Positions 1 through 8,871 are shown, counted from the stretch's first letter. The stretch: 64,000 nucleotides of DNA from Clostridium cadaveris (GCF_020911725.1 NZ_CP076620.1:1368501-1432500); one strand, 5' to 3'. Numbers and translations are program-made. Notes: a model not told the origin generated them from the letters alone.

Positions 1-97
1 AAAAATCGTTAATAATCAATAGCAATAGTTTATACTATAGAGTTTTTATGAAATTTCTGATAAAATTTATATATATTCTGGAGGGGAGAATTTTACA

Positions 98-1933
98 ATG
101 AAAGATAGTATAAAAGGTATACTTGAAGCCTTAAAGGGTGTAAAGGAAGGCATAAGATTAAAAGATATAAAAGCCGAGTTTAATAAAGAATGGAAAAGAG
201 TAAAGGGGAGTTTTGCAAATTTTGATATAAAAAATAAAAAAGTTGTTAATTTTATTAGTGTTATTGCAGCTTCAGCAGTAATTTTTTGTGTCTATGGCTA
301 TAAGGCTAATGAAATTGAAAAAATTAATTCATTAACAAGACTTACTGTTTTAAATAATGGCGAAAGATATTTTTATAGCGGTGATTATGAAAAATCAATT
401 AAGGAATACGAAAAACTATTTCATAAGGACGGCAATCCGCTATGGTACTGTAAAATAGCAGAAGTCTATTCAGTACAGGGAAACTTAGAAAAATCAAAAG
501 AGTACATAGAACTTGCAAAAAAGGAGCTTGTAAATTTTGAAAAATCTTCAGCAAAGTATCATGGCTTTGAAGATATACATAAGGAAATATTAAACTACAT
601 AGTGTTTAATGAATATATAAATAAAGATTATGATATGGCATTAAAGGATGGAGAAGCATATATAGAGATATATAAAGATAATAAGCATCTTATAAAGACT
701 ATGATAGCTTTATATAAGTCTACAGAAAATATGGACAAAGCTAAAGATATACTTATTAATTATCCTGTAGATAATAATTCTTCTTATGACAAGGCAGAAT
801 TTGCAAGAATGCTTATGCTTATAGATAAATGGGATGAAGGATTCAATGAGCTAAAGGAAGCGTGGTATATAGATAAAGATGAATATAAGGTATATGATGT
901 AATAGCTCAAATATCAGCTTATAACAGAGATGATATGGTAAAAAGGGTATCAAAACTCATAGAAGAAAATAATAATGAGGTTGCATATAAAGTATGGATG
1001 GCTAAAATCTATTCCATAAGTGCTGATACTGCAGAGGAGAGCATAGAACTTTTAGATGAAATAAAAGCAAATGATATAGGCTCTATACAGGTAAACTTTA
1101 TGAAAGCTAATATACATAAAGATGAAAAAGATATGGAAGGGAACGAAAGTGTAATAAAAACTATAATAGATGATAATCAAGAAGATTACAGGGTTCTTCA
1201 TACTGCTGCATGGTATTACTTTAATAAAGGTCAATATGAAGTGGCTTTAGATTATTGCAGCAAATCAATTGAGAAAAATAAGAATTATCCTGATAACTAT
1301 GGGTTTCTAATGCCTGAAATATTAAAAGCTTTAAACAATCCTAAAGAGGGTGAACCATATTTTAGAACTGCAATATATATGGAACCATACAATTATAATA
1401 TACTTTTAAATATAGCAAATTTTTATTGGGATACGGAAAAGAATAGTGAAAAATCATTGGAGTATTTTGGACAAGCGGCTTGTATTAAGCCAGAGGATAT
1501 TGAAATAAAATACAGTATGGCAATGATAAATATAAGTATAAATAATTTTGACAAGGCAATAGAAATACTGAAACAGTGCATAAAAGAAGATGAATCTGTT
1601 CCTAAATATCATAGAACTCTTGGAACTTTATATATGGTAGTTGGAAATACTAAGGAAGGCATAAAGGAAACAAGAGCAGCTTACGAGTCAGATAAAAATG
1701 ATGTGCTTAATTTAAATAATGCAGGATGCTATTACATAAATTTCACAGATGACATTGAAAGAGGGGTTTATAATCTTCAGAAAGCATATGAAGGACTAAA
1801 TGATACATATGATGAATATACAAAAACCACAGTAAAAGAAAATTATGATAAGGCTTCTAAGCTTTTAGAGCAATACCTCACTGAAGAAGAAGGAGAAAGC
1901 TTAAAAGTTCCTCAGTTAGTTTTATTTTATTAG
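98..1933 (+). CDS. membrane-anchored tetratricopeptide repeat protein
   Basis: The 611-residue protein has a charged N-terminal segment, one hydrophobic span at about residues 48-68, and then a long series of helical repeats with TPR spacing and paired aromatic/Ala positions (first clear units at about 75-140, more at about 370-560). It is probably a scaffold held at the membrane with its repeats on one side. A GGAGGGG site ends about 10 bases before the ATG. It is followed 25 bases later by the mannose-6-phosphate isomerase gene on the same strand, so the two may be cotranscribed. No catalytic motif is visible and the partner is unknown. The TPR fold is a confident call; the cellular role is not. 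Confidence 0.75.
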   Translation: MKDSIKGILEALKGVKEGIRLKDIKAEFNKEWKRVKGSFANFDIKNKKVVNFISVIAASAVIFCVYGYKANEIEKINSLTRLTVLNNGERYFYSGDYEKSIKEYEKLFHKDGNPLWYCKIAEVYSVQGNLEKSKEYIELAKKELVNFEKSSAKYHGFEDIHKEILNYIVFNEYINKDYDMALKDGEAYIEIYKDNKHLIKTMIALYKSTENMDKAKDILINYPVDNNSSYDKAEFARMLMLIDKWDEGFNELKEAWYIDKDEYKVYDVIAQISAYNRDDMVKRVSKLIEENNNEVAYKVWMAKIYSISADTAEESIELLDEIKANDIGSIQVNFMKANIHKDEKDMEGNESVIKTIIDDNQEDYRVLHTAAWYYFNKGQYEVALDYCSKSIEKNKNYPDNYGFLMPEILKALNNPKEGEPYFRTAIYMEPYNYNILLNIANFYWDTEKNSEKSLEYFGQAACIKPEDIEIKYSMAMINISINNFDKAIEILKQCIKEDESVPKYHRTLGTLYMVVGNTKEGIKETRAAYESDKNDVLNLNNAGCYYINFTDDIERGVYNLQKAYEGLNDTYDEYTKTTVKENYDKASKLLEQYLTEEEGESLKVPQLVLFY

Positions 1934-1958
1934 TTTTCATGTTAAAGGAGGAAAAGAT

Positions 1959-2936
1959 ATGTATGCTATAAGATTTGAAAATTTATATTATCCCAAAATA
2001 TGGGGGGGAAGATCTATGGAAGCTTTTAGAGTAGATCTACCTCAAGGCAATATAGGAGAAAGTTGGGATGTGGCATGCCATAAAAATGGTATGAGTATAG
2101 TTACCAATGGTGAATATAAGGGCATGTCATTGGACAAGCTTATAGAAAAGCTTGGAGATAAACTTTTAGGTACTAAAATAACAAAAGATAGATTTCCACT
2201 TTTATTGAAAGTAATAAATGCTAAGGATAAATTGTCTCTACAAGTTCATCCTGATGATGAATACGGGTTACAATATGAAAATGATTTAGGGAAAACAGAA
2301 GCTTGGTACGTTATGGATGTTGAAGAAGGTGCCAACCTTATAGTTGGAACTAAGGATTGTACTAAGGAAAAATTCATAGACGCTATAAAAAACGGAACAT
2401 TTGATGAATGTGTTAATAAGGTTTATGTAAAAAAAGGTGAAGTCTATTTCGTGAAAAGCGGTCTTGTTCATGGAATAGGAGAAGGTGTGACAGTAGTTGA
2501 AATTCAGCAGAATTCAGATACTACTTATAGGGTTTATGATTATAATAGAGGAAGAGAACTTCAAATAGAAAAAGCTTTAGATGTAATAGATTTTTCTTTG
2601 AAAGGGAAAAAAAGTGAAGGCATAAAAATATCATACAATGGATATGAAAAAGTATATTATTGCTTAAATCCATATTTCTGTTTGGAAAAGTATACTATCT
2701 CAGAAACCATGATGGAGGAAAGTGATGAGGAGAGATTCTTTATCCTAACTTGTGTAGATGGATGCGGTACCTTAGAGTATGCTGATGGAAATGAAAAAAT
2801 AAAAAAGGGAGATAGCATATTTATACCTGCTTCTTTAGGACAATATAGAATTACTGGACAACTTGAGTTGCTCAAAAGTTATGTTCCTGATGTGAAAAAA
2901 GTAGAAAAAGAGATTTTAGATATAATAGAAAAATAA
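1959..2936 (+). CDS. manA: mannose-6-phosphate isomerase, class I
   Basis: This cytoplasmic enzyme interconverts mannose 6-phosphate and fructose 6-phosphate. At 325 residues it has the length of the short Bacillus-type class I enzymes. The cupin metal ligands are visible: His97 in QVHPDD, Glu114 in KTEAWYV, and His171 in GLVHGIGEG. The second half carries the other cupin domain. AAAGGAGG lies about 7 bases before the ATG. It links mannose use or mannose-containing glycan precursors to glycolysis; phosphofructokinase is encoded 1 kb downstream but in a separate transcription unit, because a terminator follows this gene. Confidence 0.92.
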   Translation: MYAIRFENLYYPKIWGGRSMEAFRVDLPQGNIGESWDVACHKNGMSIVTNGEYKGMSLDKLIEKLGDKLLGTKITKDRFPLLLKVINAKDKLSLQVHPDDEYGLQYENDLGKTEAWYVMDVEEGANLIVGTKDCTKEKFIDAIKNGTFDECVNKVYVKKGEVYFVKSGLVHGIGEGVTVVEIQQNSDTTYRVYDYNRGRELQIEKALDVIDFSLKGKKSEGIKISYNGYEKVYYCLNPYFCLEKYTISETMMEESDEERFFILTCVDGCGTLEYADGNEKIKKGDSIFIPASLGQYRITGQLELLKSYVPDVKKVEKEILDIIEK

Positions 2937-2948
2937 TATAAAATTCAT

Positions 2949-2984
2949 AAAAAACGCCTATTAAGAAAAAATAAGGCGTTTTTT
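2949..2984 (+). terminator. intrinsic terminator after manA
   Basis: An 11-bp stem (AAAAAACGCCT with AGGCGTTTTTT) with a 14-base A-rich loop ends in a T run. It closes the TPR-manA unit. Confidence 0.9.
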
Positions 2985-3046
2985 ATAATATTTATTGATA
3001 TAAAGGAAAGATGGAAAGTATAATATATTTAAAGGGGGAATATCTG

Positions 3047-3682
3047 ATGAACATAAGGAAAAGTAAATTAGTGCTATATGCAGTTATGACATCTTTTATA
3101 TTAATTTTATTTTCAGGATGCAGTAAAGAAAAAAAAGAAGAAAATATAGTAGAAAAACAAACTCATCCCTCAATTGAAACTTTAAAATTAGAAGATGAGG
3201 AAAAATTTTATTTAAGTTCAAGCGGTGCAGATAATTCTTTTGTCTTTGATTTGAAAAACTATAACTTTAAAAGAGTGAAGCTTTGGGTGGAATATTATTA
3301 TAAGGGAGAAAAGAAAAAAGACTATCCTATTGGAGAAATAAGCATGAGTGATGGAGAAAAGTTATCACTATCAATAGTTGAAGACGATAATAGACAACTT
3401 ATAAATATATATGCTTCTGCTAAAGGAAAAAGCAATATTAAAAGAGTTGGACCGGCAGTAATGGAATACAAGGCTCCTAAAAATTATCTTAAAGAAATAA
3501 AATCAACGGAAGGAGTCAGAAACATAAATAATAGTGAAGAAATGTATATAGGATTTATATGCAAAAATAAAGATGCAATAAGCTTCAATGAAGAAAGTTT
3601 AAAAGGTGATCAAAGCGGAGAAAGTGAAATTCTTAGAAATGAATATGCGTATATGATTAAAGCAATATTCTATAAAGAATAG
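3047..3682 (+). CDS. putative lipoprotein of unknown function
   Basis: The protein is 211 residues from the chosen ATG. It starts with a short basic stretch and hydrophobic core and then a lipobox, LFSGC, with Cys25 as the predicted lipidated residue. The rest is hydrophilic and probably beta-rich, with no motif I recognise. An in-frame ATG at 3011 would add 12 residues before the signal peptide; I prefer 3047 because AAAGGGGG sits at the right distance before it and the signal peptide then has normal length. It stands between two terminators, so it is a single-gene unit. Export and lipid anchoring are well supported; function is unknown. Confidence 0.75.
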   Translation: MNIRKSKLVLYAVMTSFILILFSGCSKEKKEENIVEKQTHPSIETLKLEDEEKFYLSSSGADNSFVFDLKNYNFKRVKLWVEYYYKGEKKKDYPIGEISMSDGEKLSLSIVEDDNRQLINIYASAKGKSNIKRVGPAVMEYKAPKNYLKEIKSTEGVRNINNSEEMYIGFICKNKDAISFNEESLKGDQSGESEILRNEYAYMIKAIFYKE

Positions 3683-3712
3683 CATTGTAAAAATTACATA
3701 GATTAAATAAAA

Positions 3713-3768
3713 AATATGTGTTTCAAGGTAGATTTATATTTTATTCTGAAGCACATATTTTTATTGTT
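3713..3768 (+). terminator. intrinsic terminator after the lipoprotein gene
   Basis: A 13-bp stem with one G-T pair (AATATGTGTTTCA with TGAAGCACATATT) around an A/T-rich loop is followed by T-rich DNA. Confidence 0.75.
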
Positions 3769-3956
3769 TTATATGAAAAATTTGTCTTACAAATTAGAAA
3801 ATGGTGGAATAAAAGGCGAAAAGTATAACATATAAATAAAAAGCATACATAAATTACACATAACTATATACTACTTGAGAAAAATAGGAAAAAAGTAATA
3901 TCTATTCGGCTAACGTTACTCATATTTGTAATTTATACAAAAAATTCAAAATTCTA

Positions 3957-3985
3957 TTCATGAAGTTCATGTAAAGGTTTATAAT
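3957..3985 (+). promoter_or_regulatory. probable sigma-A promoter of the pfk gene
   Basis: TATAAT at 3980-3985 is a perfect -10. The element 17 bases upstream, TTCATG at 3957-3962, is a weak -35. The start codon follows about 30 bases later. The rest of the 333-base gap (3683-4015) is A/T-rich; apart from this and the preceding terminator I see nothing in it. Confidence 0.5.
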
Positions 3986-4015
3986 TAAAGTAGATTAGCT
4001 GAGGAGTTGGATGCT

Positions 4016-5113
4016 ATGGATAATAAAATTAAAAAGATTGGCATATTAACAGGTGGAGGAGACTGCCCGGGGCTGAATGCAGTTATAAGAGCTGTAACAA
4101 GGTGTTCAATATTGCAGTATGGCTATGAGGTTATAGGCTATAGGTTTGGTTATAGAGGACTATATAACAATGAATTTATGCCTTTAACCTTGGATGCAGT
4201 CTCAGGAATCCAACACAAAGGAGGAACCATATTATACAGTTCTAACAAAGACAATCTATTCAACTATTCTATCGAAGAAAATGGCAGAAAAATAAAAAAA
4301 GATGTATCTGATAAAGCCATAGAAAATATAAAGAAAGAAGGAGTAGATGCTCTAGTAATAATAGGGGGCGATGGTACGCTAACCTCTGCTAGAGACTTTA
4401 GTAGAAAAGGTGTAAAAGTAATAGGTGTACCTAAGACAATAGATAATGATTTGACTGCAACAGATGTTACATTTGGATTCAATACAGCTATAGATGTGGC
4501 AACAGAAGCATTGGACAGGCTTCATACCACTGCTGAATCCCATCATAGGATAATGATTTGTGAAGTTATGGGAAGAAATGCTGGATGGATTGCATTAGAA
4601 TCAGGAATTGCTGGTTCTGCTGATGTTATATTAATACCAGAAATACCATACGACATAGAAAAAGTTATAAAAAAAATAGAAGAAAGAAAAAGGCAAGGTA
4701 AAATGTTCAGCATAATAGTAGTAGCAGAAGGAGCTAAGCCTAAAGATGGTCAGGTTGTTGTAAATAAAATAGTGGAAGATAGCCCTGATCCTATAAGATT
4801 AGGCGGAATTGCAAACAAATTAGCCTATGATTTAGAAAGACTTATAAAAGGAAATGAAATTAGAAGTACTATTTTGGGACATGTACAAAGAGGAGGAATA
4901 ACATCAACATACGATAGAATATTGTCAACTAGATATGGAGTGGCTGCAGCTGAGCTTATCCATGAAGGTAAATTTGGGAAAATGGTATGTTTAAAAGGCA
5001 ACACCATATGCTTTGAAGAGTTAGAAAATGTTATTGGAAAAGAAAAAAATGTAGATGTAGATGGCGAACTTGTAAGTGTAGCTAGAAAGATTGGAATTTC
5101 TTTTGGAGATTAA
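4016..5113 (+). CDS. pfkA: 6-phosphofructokinase, Gly/Lys donor-site type
   Basis: It phosphorylates fructose 6-phosphate in glycolysis. The N-terminal nucleotide loop is GILTGGGDCPGLN; GGDGT at about 117-121 and PKTIDND at about 139-145 supply the donor site and the catalytic Asp143. The MGRNAGW substrate motif is also present. The chain is 365 residues, longer than the 319 of the classical bacterial ATP enzyme. Gly at the E. coli 104 position predicts ATP, while Lys at the 124 position (Gly in classical ATP enzymes) is usual in pyrophosphate enzymes and in some ATP enzymes of the longer clade. I place the start at ATG 4016 because GAGGAG at 4001-4006 fits it; the TTG at 4007 would touch the ribosome site. 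Confidence 0.9.
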   Translation: MDNKIKKIGILTGGGDCPGLNAVIRAVTRCSILQYGYEVIGYRFGYRGLYNNEFMPLTLDAVSGIQHKGGTILYSSNKDNLFNYSIEENGRKIKKDVSDKAIENIKKEGVDALVIIGGDGTLTSARDFSRKGVKVIGVPKTIDNDLTATDVTFGFNTAIDVATEALDRLHTTAESHHRIMICEVMGRNAGWIALESGIAGSADVILIPEIPYDIEKVIKKIEERKRQGKMFSIIVVAEGAKPKDGQVVVNKIVEDSPDPIRLGGIANKLAYDLERLIKGNEIRSTILGHVQRGGITSTYDRILSTRYGVAAAELIHEGKFGKMVCLKGNTICFEELENVIGKEKNVDVDGELVSVARKIGISFGD

Positions 5114-5134
5114 TTGAGTTATGGAGGGATACTG

Positions 5135-5917
5135 TTGAAAGAGATAAAAAAATATTTAGAATCTAGAGATGGTGAATATAGTTTTTTCTTTGAGGATTTA
5201 GATTGTGGATATATATATGGCTTTAATGAAGACAAACTTATGCCATCAGCAGGATGTATAAAGCTTCCTATTGCTATGGCGCTATTAAAACAATGCGAAG
5301 GGTGCAAGCTAAATTTAATGGATAAAGTTAAGATTGGCCCTAAGGATAAAGTAAATGGCAATGGGATACTTCATGAGTTTAGCGACAGAGAGTATACAAT
5401 TAAGGAACTCTTGATAGCTATGCTTATACAAAGTGATAATACTGCAACAAATAAGATAATAAGTATTCTTTCTATAGAAAACATAAATGAAACTATAAAA
5501 GCTATGGGATTAAAAAATACAAAGCTTAATATAGTTGCAATGGAAGAAAAATTACATGATGGTATAAATGAAAATATGACCACAGCATTAGATTTAAGCA
5601 TATGCTGGAAACATCTATATAAGGAATCTTTCTTAAATGCAGAAAATAGTGAACTTTTGTTAGATATTTTAAAGAGACAGCAATTAAAAAATAAGCTTTC
5701 TTATTATTTTTATTCTAAAACTAAGGAAGCTGTGGCAAGTAAATCCGGAGACTTAAAGAATATAGAAAATGATTCTATATTGTTTGAGATTCCTCAAGGA
5801 AATTTTACTTTTACAGTATTATCAGATGAGCTTCCAAGTAATGTATATGGGACTGTGAGTCTATCTAAAACTGGAAAGATGATGTTTGATATTGTATGCA
5901 ATGATTGGAGTAAATAA
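5135..5917 (+). CDS. class A beta-lactamase-fold protein lacking the nucleophilic Ser
   Basis: The 260-residue chain follows the class A beta-lactamase layout: a SxxK-like region at about 38-45, SDN at 100-102, and KSG at 203-205. Where the family has Ser-x-x-Lys before LPI, this protein has Gly40-Cys-Ile-Lys43, so the acylated Ser is replaced by Gly. There is no signal peptide, so it would stay in the cytoplasm. TTG 5135 is preferred over TTG 5114 because GGAGGG ends 6 bases before it. It begins 21 bases after pfkA and is probably cotranscribed. It is unlikely to hydrolyse beta-lactams by the usual route; it could be a binding protein or pseudo-enzyme. Confidence 0.75.
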   Translation: MKEIKKYLESRDGEYSFFFEDLDCGYIYGFNEDKLMPSAGCIKLPIAMALLKQCEGCKLNLMDKVKIGPKDKVNGNGILHEFSDREYTIKELLIAMLIQSDNTATNKIISILSIENINETIKAMGLKNTKLNIVAMEEKLHDGINENMTTALDLSICWKHLYKESFLNAENSELLLDILKRQQLKNKLSYYFYSKTKEAVASKSGDLKNIENDSILFEIPQGNFTFTVLSDELPSNVYGTVSLSKTGKMMFDIVCNDWSK

Positions 5918-5930
5918 ATCCATTAACCGC

Positions 5931-5959
5931 TTGACAATATAAGTTCAAAGTGGTATTCT
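5931..5959 (+). promoter_or_regulatory. sigma-A promoter of the pyr operon
   Basis: TTGACA (5931-5936), a 17-base spacer and TATTCT (5954-5959) make a strong promoter. Transcription would begin just before the PyrR-type leader. Confidence 0.85.
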
Positions 5960-5976
5960 TTAAAAAAAGAAATTAA

Positions 5977-6078
5977 CCTTTAAAAGTGATCCAGTGAGAT
6001 CGTTAAGGAAGATGTGAAATATTACTGATTAATTATGGTGCGAAAATACCTTCCTTTAACTGGGATAGGTATTTTTTT
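5977..6078 (+). promoter_or_regulatory. PyrR-type transcription attenuator
   Basis: Three mutually exclusive RNA elements can be read. An upstream hairpin (5977-6008) has CCTTTAA pairing with TTAAGG and carries in its loop GATCCAGTGAG (5989-5999), which matches the PyrR recognition core. GTTAAGGAAG (6002-6011) can instead pair with CTTCCTTTAAC (6050-6060) as an antiterminator. That pairing competes with the terminator at 6044-6078, AAATACCT with AGGTATTT plus T run. In this family UMP-bound PyrR stabilises the upstream hairpin and so favours termination. No pyrR gene lies in the window. Confidence 0.88.
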
Positions 6079-6123
6079 ATGCCTTTAAATTTAACACCGA
6101 GATGTTAAAAAGGAGAGATGGAT

Positions 6124-7047
6124 ATGTTAAAAAACAGACATTTAATTGACCCAATGGATTTTACACTAGAAGAGCTTGAAAGTATTTTTAAGCTTGGAGA
6201 ACAAATAATGAAAAATCCTGAAAAATATCAGGATAAATGCAAAGGAAAAATATTGGCAACCCTTTTTTACGAACCTAGCACAAGAACTAGATTTTCTTTT
6301 GAGACAGCTATGCTTAGACTAGGAGGTCAAGTAGTTGGATTTTCAGAACCAGGTTCTAGCTCAGTTTCTAAGGGAGAGAGTATTGCTGATACAATAAGGA
6401 CTGTAGGATGTTATGCTGACATAATAGCAATGAGGCATCCTCAAGAAGGGTCATCAAAAATTGCTTCTCTTTATTCCGATATTCCTGTAATTAATGCAGG
6501 AGATGGAGGACATCAGCATCCAACACAAACTCTTACAGATCTTCTTACCATAAAAACTACAAAGGGTAATCTTGAAGGAAACGTAATTGGACTATGCGGA
6601 GACTTAAAGAATGGAAGGACTGTTCACTCTTTATTGAAAGCCATGTCAAGATATAAGAATAATAAGTTTATCCTTATATCACCTAAAGAATTGGCAATCC
6701 CTGAATATATAAAAAAAGAAATACTACAGAAGAATAATATAGAATTTCAAGAGGTTAGAACTATCGAAGAAGCCATTGATAAAGTAGACATATTATATAT
6801 GACTAGAATTCAAAAAGAACGTTTTGATAGTGAAGAAGAGTATCTAAGACTTAAAGATTCATATGTATTAGATAAGAATAAGCTAGACAAAGGAAAGAAT
6901 GATTTAATAGTTCTTCATCCACTGCCAAGAGTAAATGAAATATCATATGATGTAGATGAAGATCCGAGAGCAAAATATTTTTATCAAGCGAAATGCGGAA
7001 TGTACGTTAGAATGGCTCTTATAGCTAAACTTTTGGGGGTGGAATAA
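6124..7047 (+). CDS. pyrB: aspartate carbamoyltransferase catalytic chain
   Basis: It joins carbamoyl phosphate and aspartate in the committed step of pyrimidine synthesis. The carbamoyl phosphate loop [10 protein letters not shown] is at about 51-60, the SxSKGES loop at about 80-86, the HPTQ motif follows at mid-chain, and the C-terminal HPLPR loop is intact. The length, 307 residues, is normal. ATG 6124 gives 8 bases to AGGAG; ATG 6118 leaves only 2, so I use 6124. It is the first gene of pyrBIFE and is directly joined to pyrI, as expected for a PyrB-PyrI holoenzyme. Confidence 0.96.
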   Translation: MLKNRHLIDPMDFTLEELESIFKLGEQIMKNPEKYQDKCKGKILATLFYEPSTRTRFSFETAMLRLGGQVVGFSEPGSSSVSKGESIADTIRTVGCYADIIAMRHPQEGSSKIASLYSDIPVINAGDGGHQHPTQTLTDLLTIKTTKGNLEGNVIGLCGDLKNGRTVHSLLKAMSRYKNNKFILISPKELAIPEYIKKEILQKNNIEFQEVRTIEEAIDKVDILYMTRIQKERFDSEEEYLRLKDSYVLDKNKLDKGKNDLIVLHPLPRVNEISYDVDEDPRAKYFYQAKCGMYVRMALIAKLLGVE

Positions 7048-7251
7048 ATGGTTGTATTAAATAAAGAAAGCTTTAAAATTATAAGAAGAGAATTACCAGA
7101 GGAAATTGTTGATGTTATAAAGTGTGATAACTTAAAGTGTGCAACTATCACAGAAACTTATGTGCCTCACAAGATGCACTTAGTAGACAGAGACAATATG
7201 GAATACAGATGTGAGTATTGTGACCATATAATATCTTTTAAAGCAGTATAG
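7048..7251 (+). CDS. pyrI: short PyrI: zinc domain only, no nucleotide domain
   Basis: The 67-residue product matches only the C-terminal zinc domain of the aspartate carbamoyltransferase regulatory chain (about 150 residues in E. coli). The four zinc Cys are present as CDNLKC and CEYC, followed by the family's short tail. The N-terminal allosteric domain that binds ATP, CTP or UTP is absent. It is not a broken gene: its ATG follows the pyrB stop codon directly, with GGGGGTGG in the end of pyrB as ribosome site. By family knowledge the zinc domain is the part that contacts the catalytic chain, so this protein may bind PyrB without giving nucleotide control. Confidence 0.88.
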   Translation: MVVLNKESFKIIRRELPEEIVDVIKCDNLKCATITETYVPHKMHLVDRDNMEYRCEYCDHIISFKAV

Positions 7252-7275
7252 TTATGGCAACTAAGGAGGAAAATG

Positions 7276-8142
7276 ATGAACATAGTAGATAGATTATATG
7301 AAAAAGTTGAAGAAGTAGGAGTTGTATGCTTAGGTTTAGATACAAATCCATCATATATACCAGAAGAATATATTAATAAATTTGAGGATTTAAGTGAAGC
7401 TATATTTAACTTCAATAAAGAAATAATAGATGCTACAACTGATGTTGTGGCATGCTACAAGGTTCAGATAGCTTATTATGAAGCATTAGGACTAAATGGC
7501 TTAAAGGCATATAGCAGAACTGTTAAATATCTAAAGGAAAGAAATCTTATATCTATAGGTGATATAAAGAGAGGAGATATTGCAGATACAGCAAAGATGT
7601 ATGCTAAGGCTCATTTGGAAGGGGACTTTGAAGTTGATTTTGTAACGCTAAGTCCGTATATGGGACTTGATAGTATAGAACCATATATGCCTTATTTAGA
7701 AAGCGGAGAAAAGGGGGCTTTTGCGTTAGTTAGAACATCTAATAAAGGAGCACAAGATCTTCAATATATGAACTGTGAAGATGGAGACAAAGTATTCTAC
7801 AAAGTTGGAGAAAAACTTCAAAATCTAGGGGAAAGAGCTATGGCAAAGTGTGGCTACAGCAATTTAGGTGCTGTAATAGGATGTACACATGTTGATGAAG
7901 GAAAGATTTTAAGGGAAAGACTAGGAAAAACTTTCTTTCTTATACCAGGATATGGTGCTCAAGGTGGAAAGGCAGAAGATGTAGCTATATATTTAAAAAA
8001 TGGTAACGGTGGTGTTGTAAACTCATCAAGAAAGATACTTTTAGCCTATAAGGGAAAAGATGATGATATGAACTTTGCAAAGTATGCTAGATTAGAAGCA
8101 ATATCAATGAGAGATGAAATAAGAAAAGCTTGTGGAAGATAG
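7276..8142 (+). CDS. pyrF: orotidine 5'-phosphate decarboxylase, type 2
   Basis: It converts OMP to UMP, the last step of the pathway. The catalytic cluster GDIKRGDIADTA is clear, and the 288-residue length and PGYGAQGG phosphate loop fit the type 2 (longer) enzymes. Two adjacent ATGs (7273 and 7276) are possible; AGGAGG at 7264-7269 is 6 bases from the second, so I choose 7276. It sits 24 bases after pyrI. Confidence 0.95.
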   Translation: MNIVDRLYEKVEEVGVVCLGLDTNPSYIPEEYINKFEDLSEAIFNFNKEIIDATTDVVACYKVQIAYYEALGLNGLKAYSRTVKYLKERNLISIGDIKRGDIADTAKMYAKAHLEGDFEVDFVTLSPYMGLDSIEPYMPYLESGEKGAFALVRTSNKGAQDLQYMNCEDGDKVFYKVGEKLQNLGERAMAKCGYSNLGAVIGCTHVDEGKILRERLGKTFFLIPGYGAQGGKAEDVAIYLKNGNGGVVNSSRKILLAYKGKDDDMNFAKYARLEAISMRDEIRKACGR

Positions 8143-8164
8143 TGACTAGAGAGGAGATTTAGAT

Positions 8165-8845
8165 ATGCAAGATTACAAAAAAGAGTTTATAGATTTTATG
8201 GTAGAGTGTGGAGTTTTAACTTTTGGAGATTTTGTTACAAAAAGCGGAAGAAAGACGCCTTTCTTCGTTAATACTGGAAACTACAAAACAGGACATCAGC
8301 TAAATAAATTGGGAGAATTTTACGCTAAGGCTATAAAAGAGAATTTTAAAGAAGATTTTGATGTATTGTTTGGACCTGCATATAAGGGAATCCCTCTTAC
8401 AGTAGCAGCTTCTATGGCTTTAGACAGATTATACAACATGGAAGTAAGTTATTGCTCTAATAGAAAGGAAGTAAAAGATCACGGGGATAAGGGAATTCTT
8501 TTAGGAAGCAAGATAAAGGATAAAGATAAAATACTAATAATAGAAGATGTTACAACGGCGGGAACTTCAATATACGAAACTATGCCTATATTAAACGAAC
8601 AAGGTGACGTTGATGTAATAGGTCTTATAATATCTGTTGACAGAATGGAAAAAGGTCAAGGAGAAGTATCAGCACTAGATGAATTAAAAGAAAAGTTTGG
8701 ATTCAAACCTTGTGCTATAGTTACTATGGCTGAAGTGGTTGAATATCTGTATAATAAAGAAATAAATGGTACAGTTTTAATAGACGATAAAATGAAAGAA
8801 AATATAGAAGCTTATTATGAGTTATACGGAGCTGAAAAGAATTAA
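8165..8845 (+). CDS. pyrE: orotate phosphoribosyltransferase
   Basis: It forms OMP from orotate and PRPP. The PRPP loop reads ILIIEDVTTAGTSIYE in the second half of the 226-residue chain, and the flexible loop with SNRKEVKDHG is present. GAGGAG precedes the ATG by 8 bases. It closes pyrBIFE. In many clostridia pyrK and pyrD lie between pyrF and pyrE; here the two genes are only 22 bases apart, so dihydroorotate dehydrogenase must be encoded elsewhere. Confidence 0.95.
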   Translation: MQDYKKEFIDFMVECGVLTFGDFVTKSGRKTPFFVNTGNYKTGHQLNKLGEFYAKAIKENFKEDFDVLFGPAYKGIPLTVAASMALDRLYNMEVSYCSNRKEVKDHGDKGILLGSKIKDKDKILIIEDVTTAGTSIYETMPILNEQGDVDVIGLIISVDRMEKGQGEVSALDELKEKFGFKPCAIVTMAEVVEYLYNKEINGTVLIDDKMKENIEAYYELYGAEKN

Positions 8846-8871
8846 TATATAGAAACCTCTGGATTGTGAAC

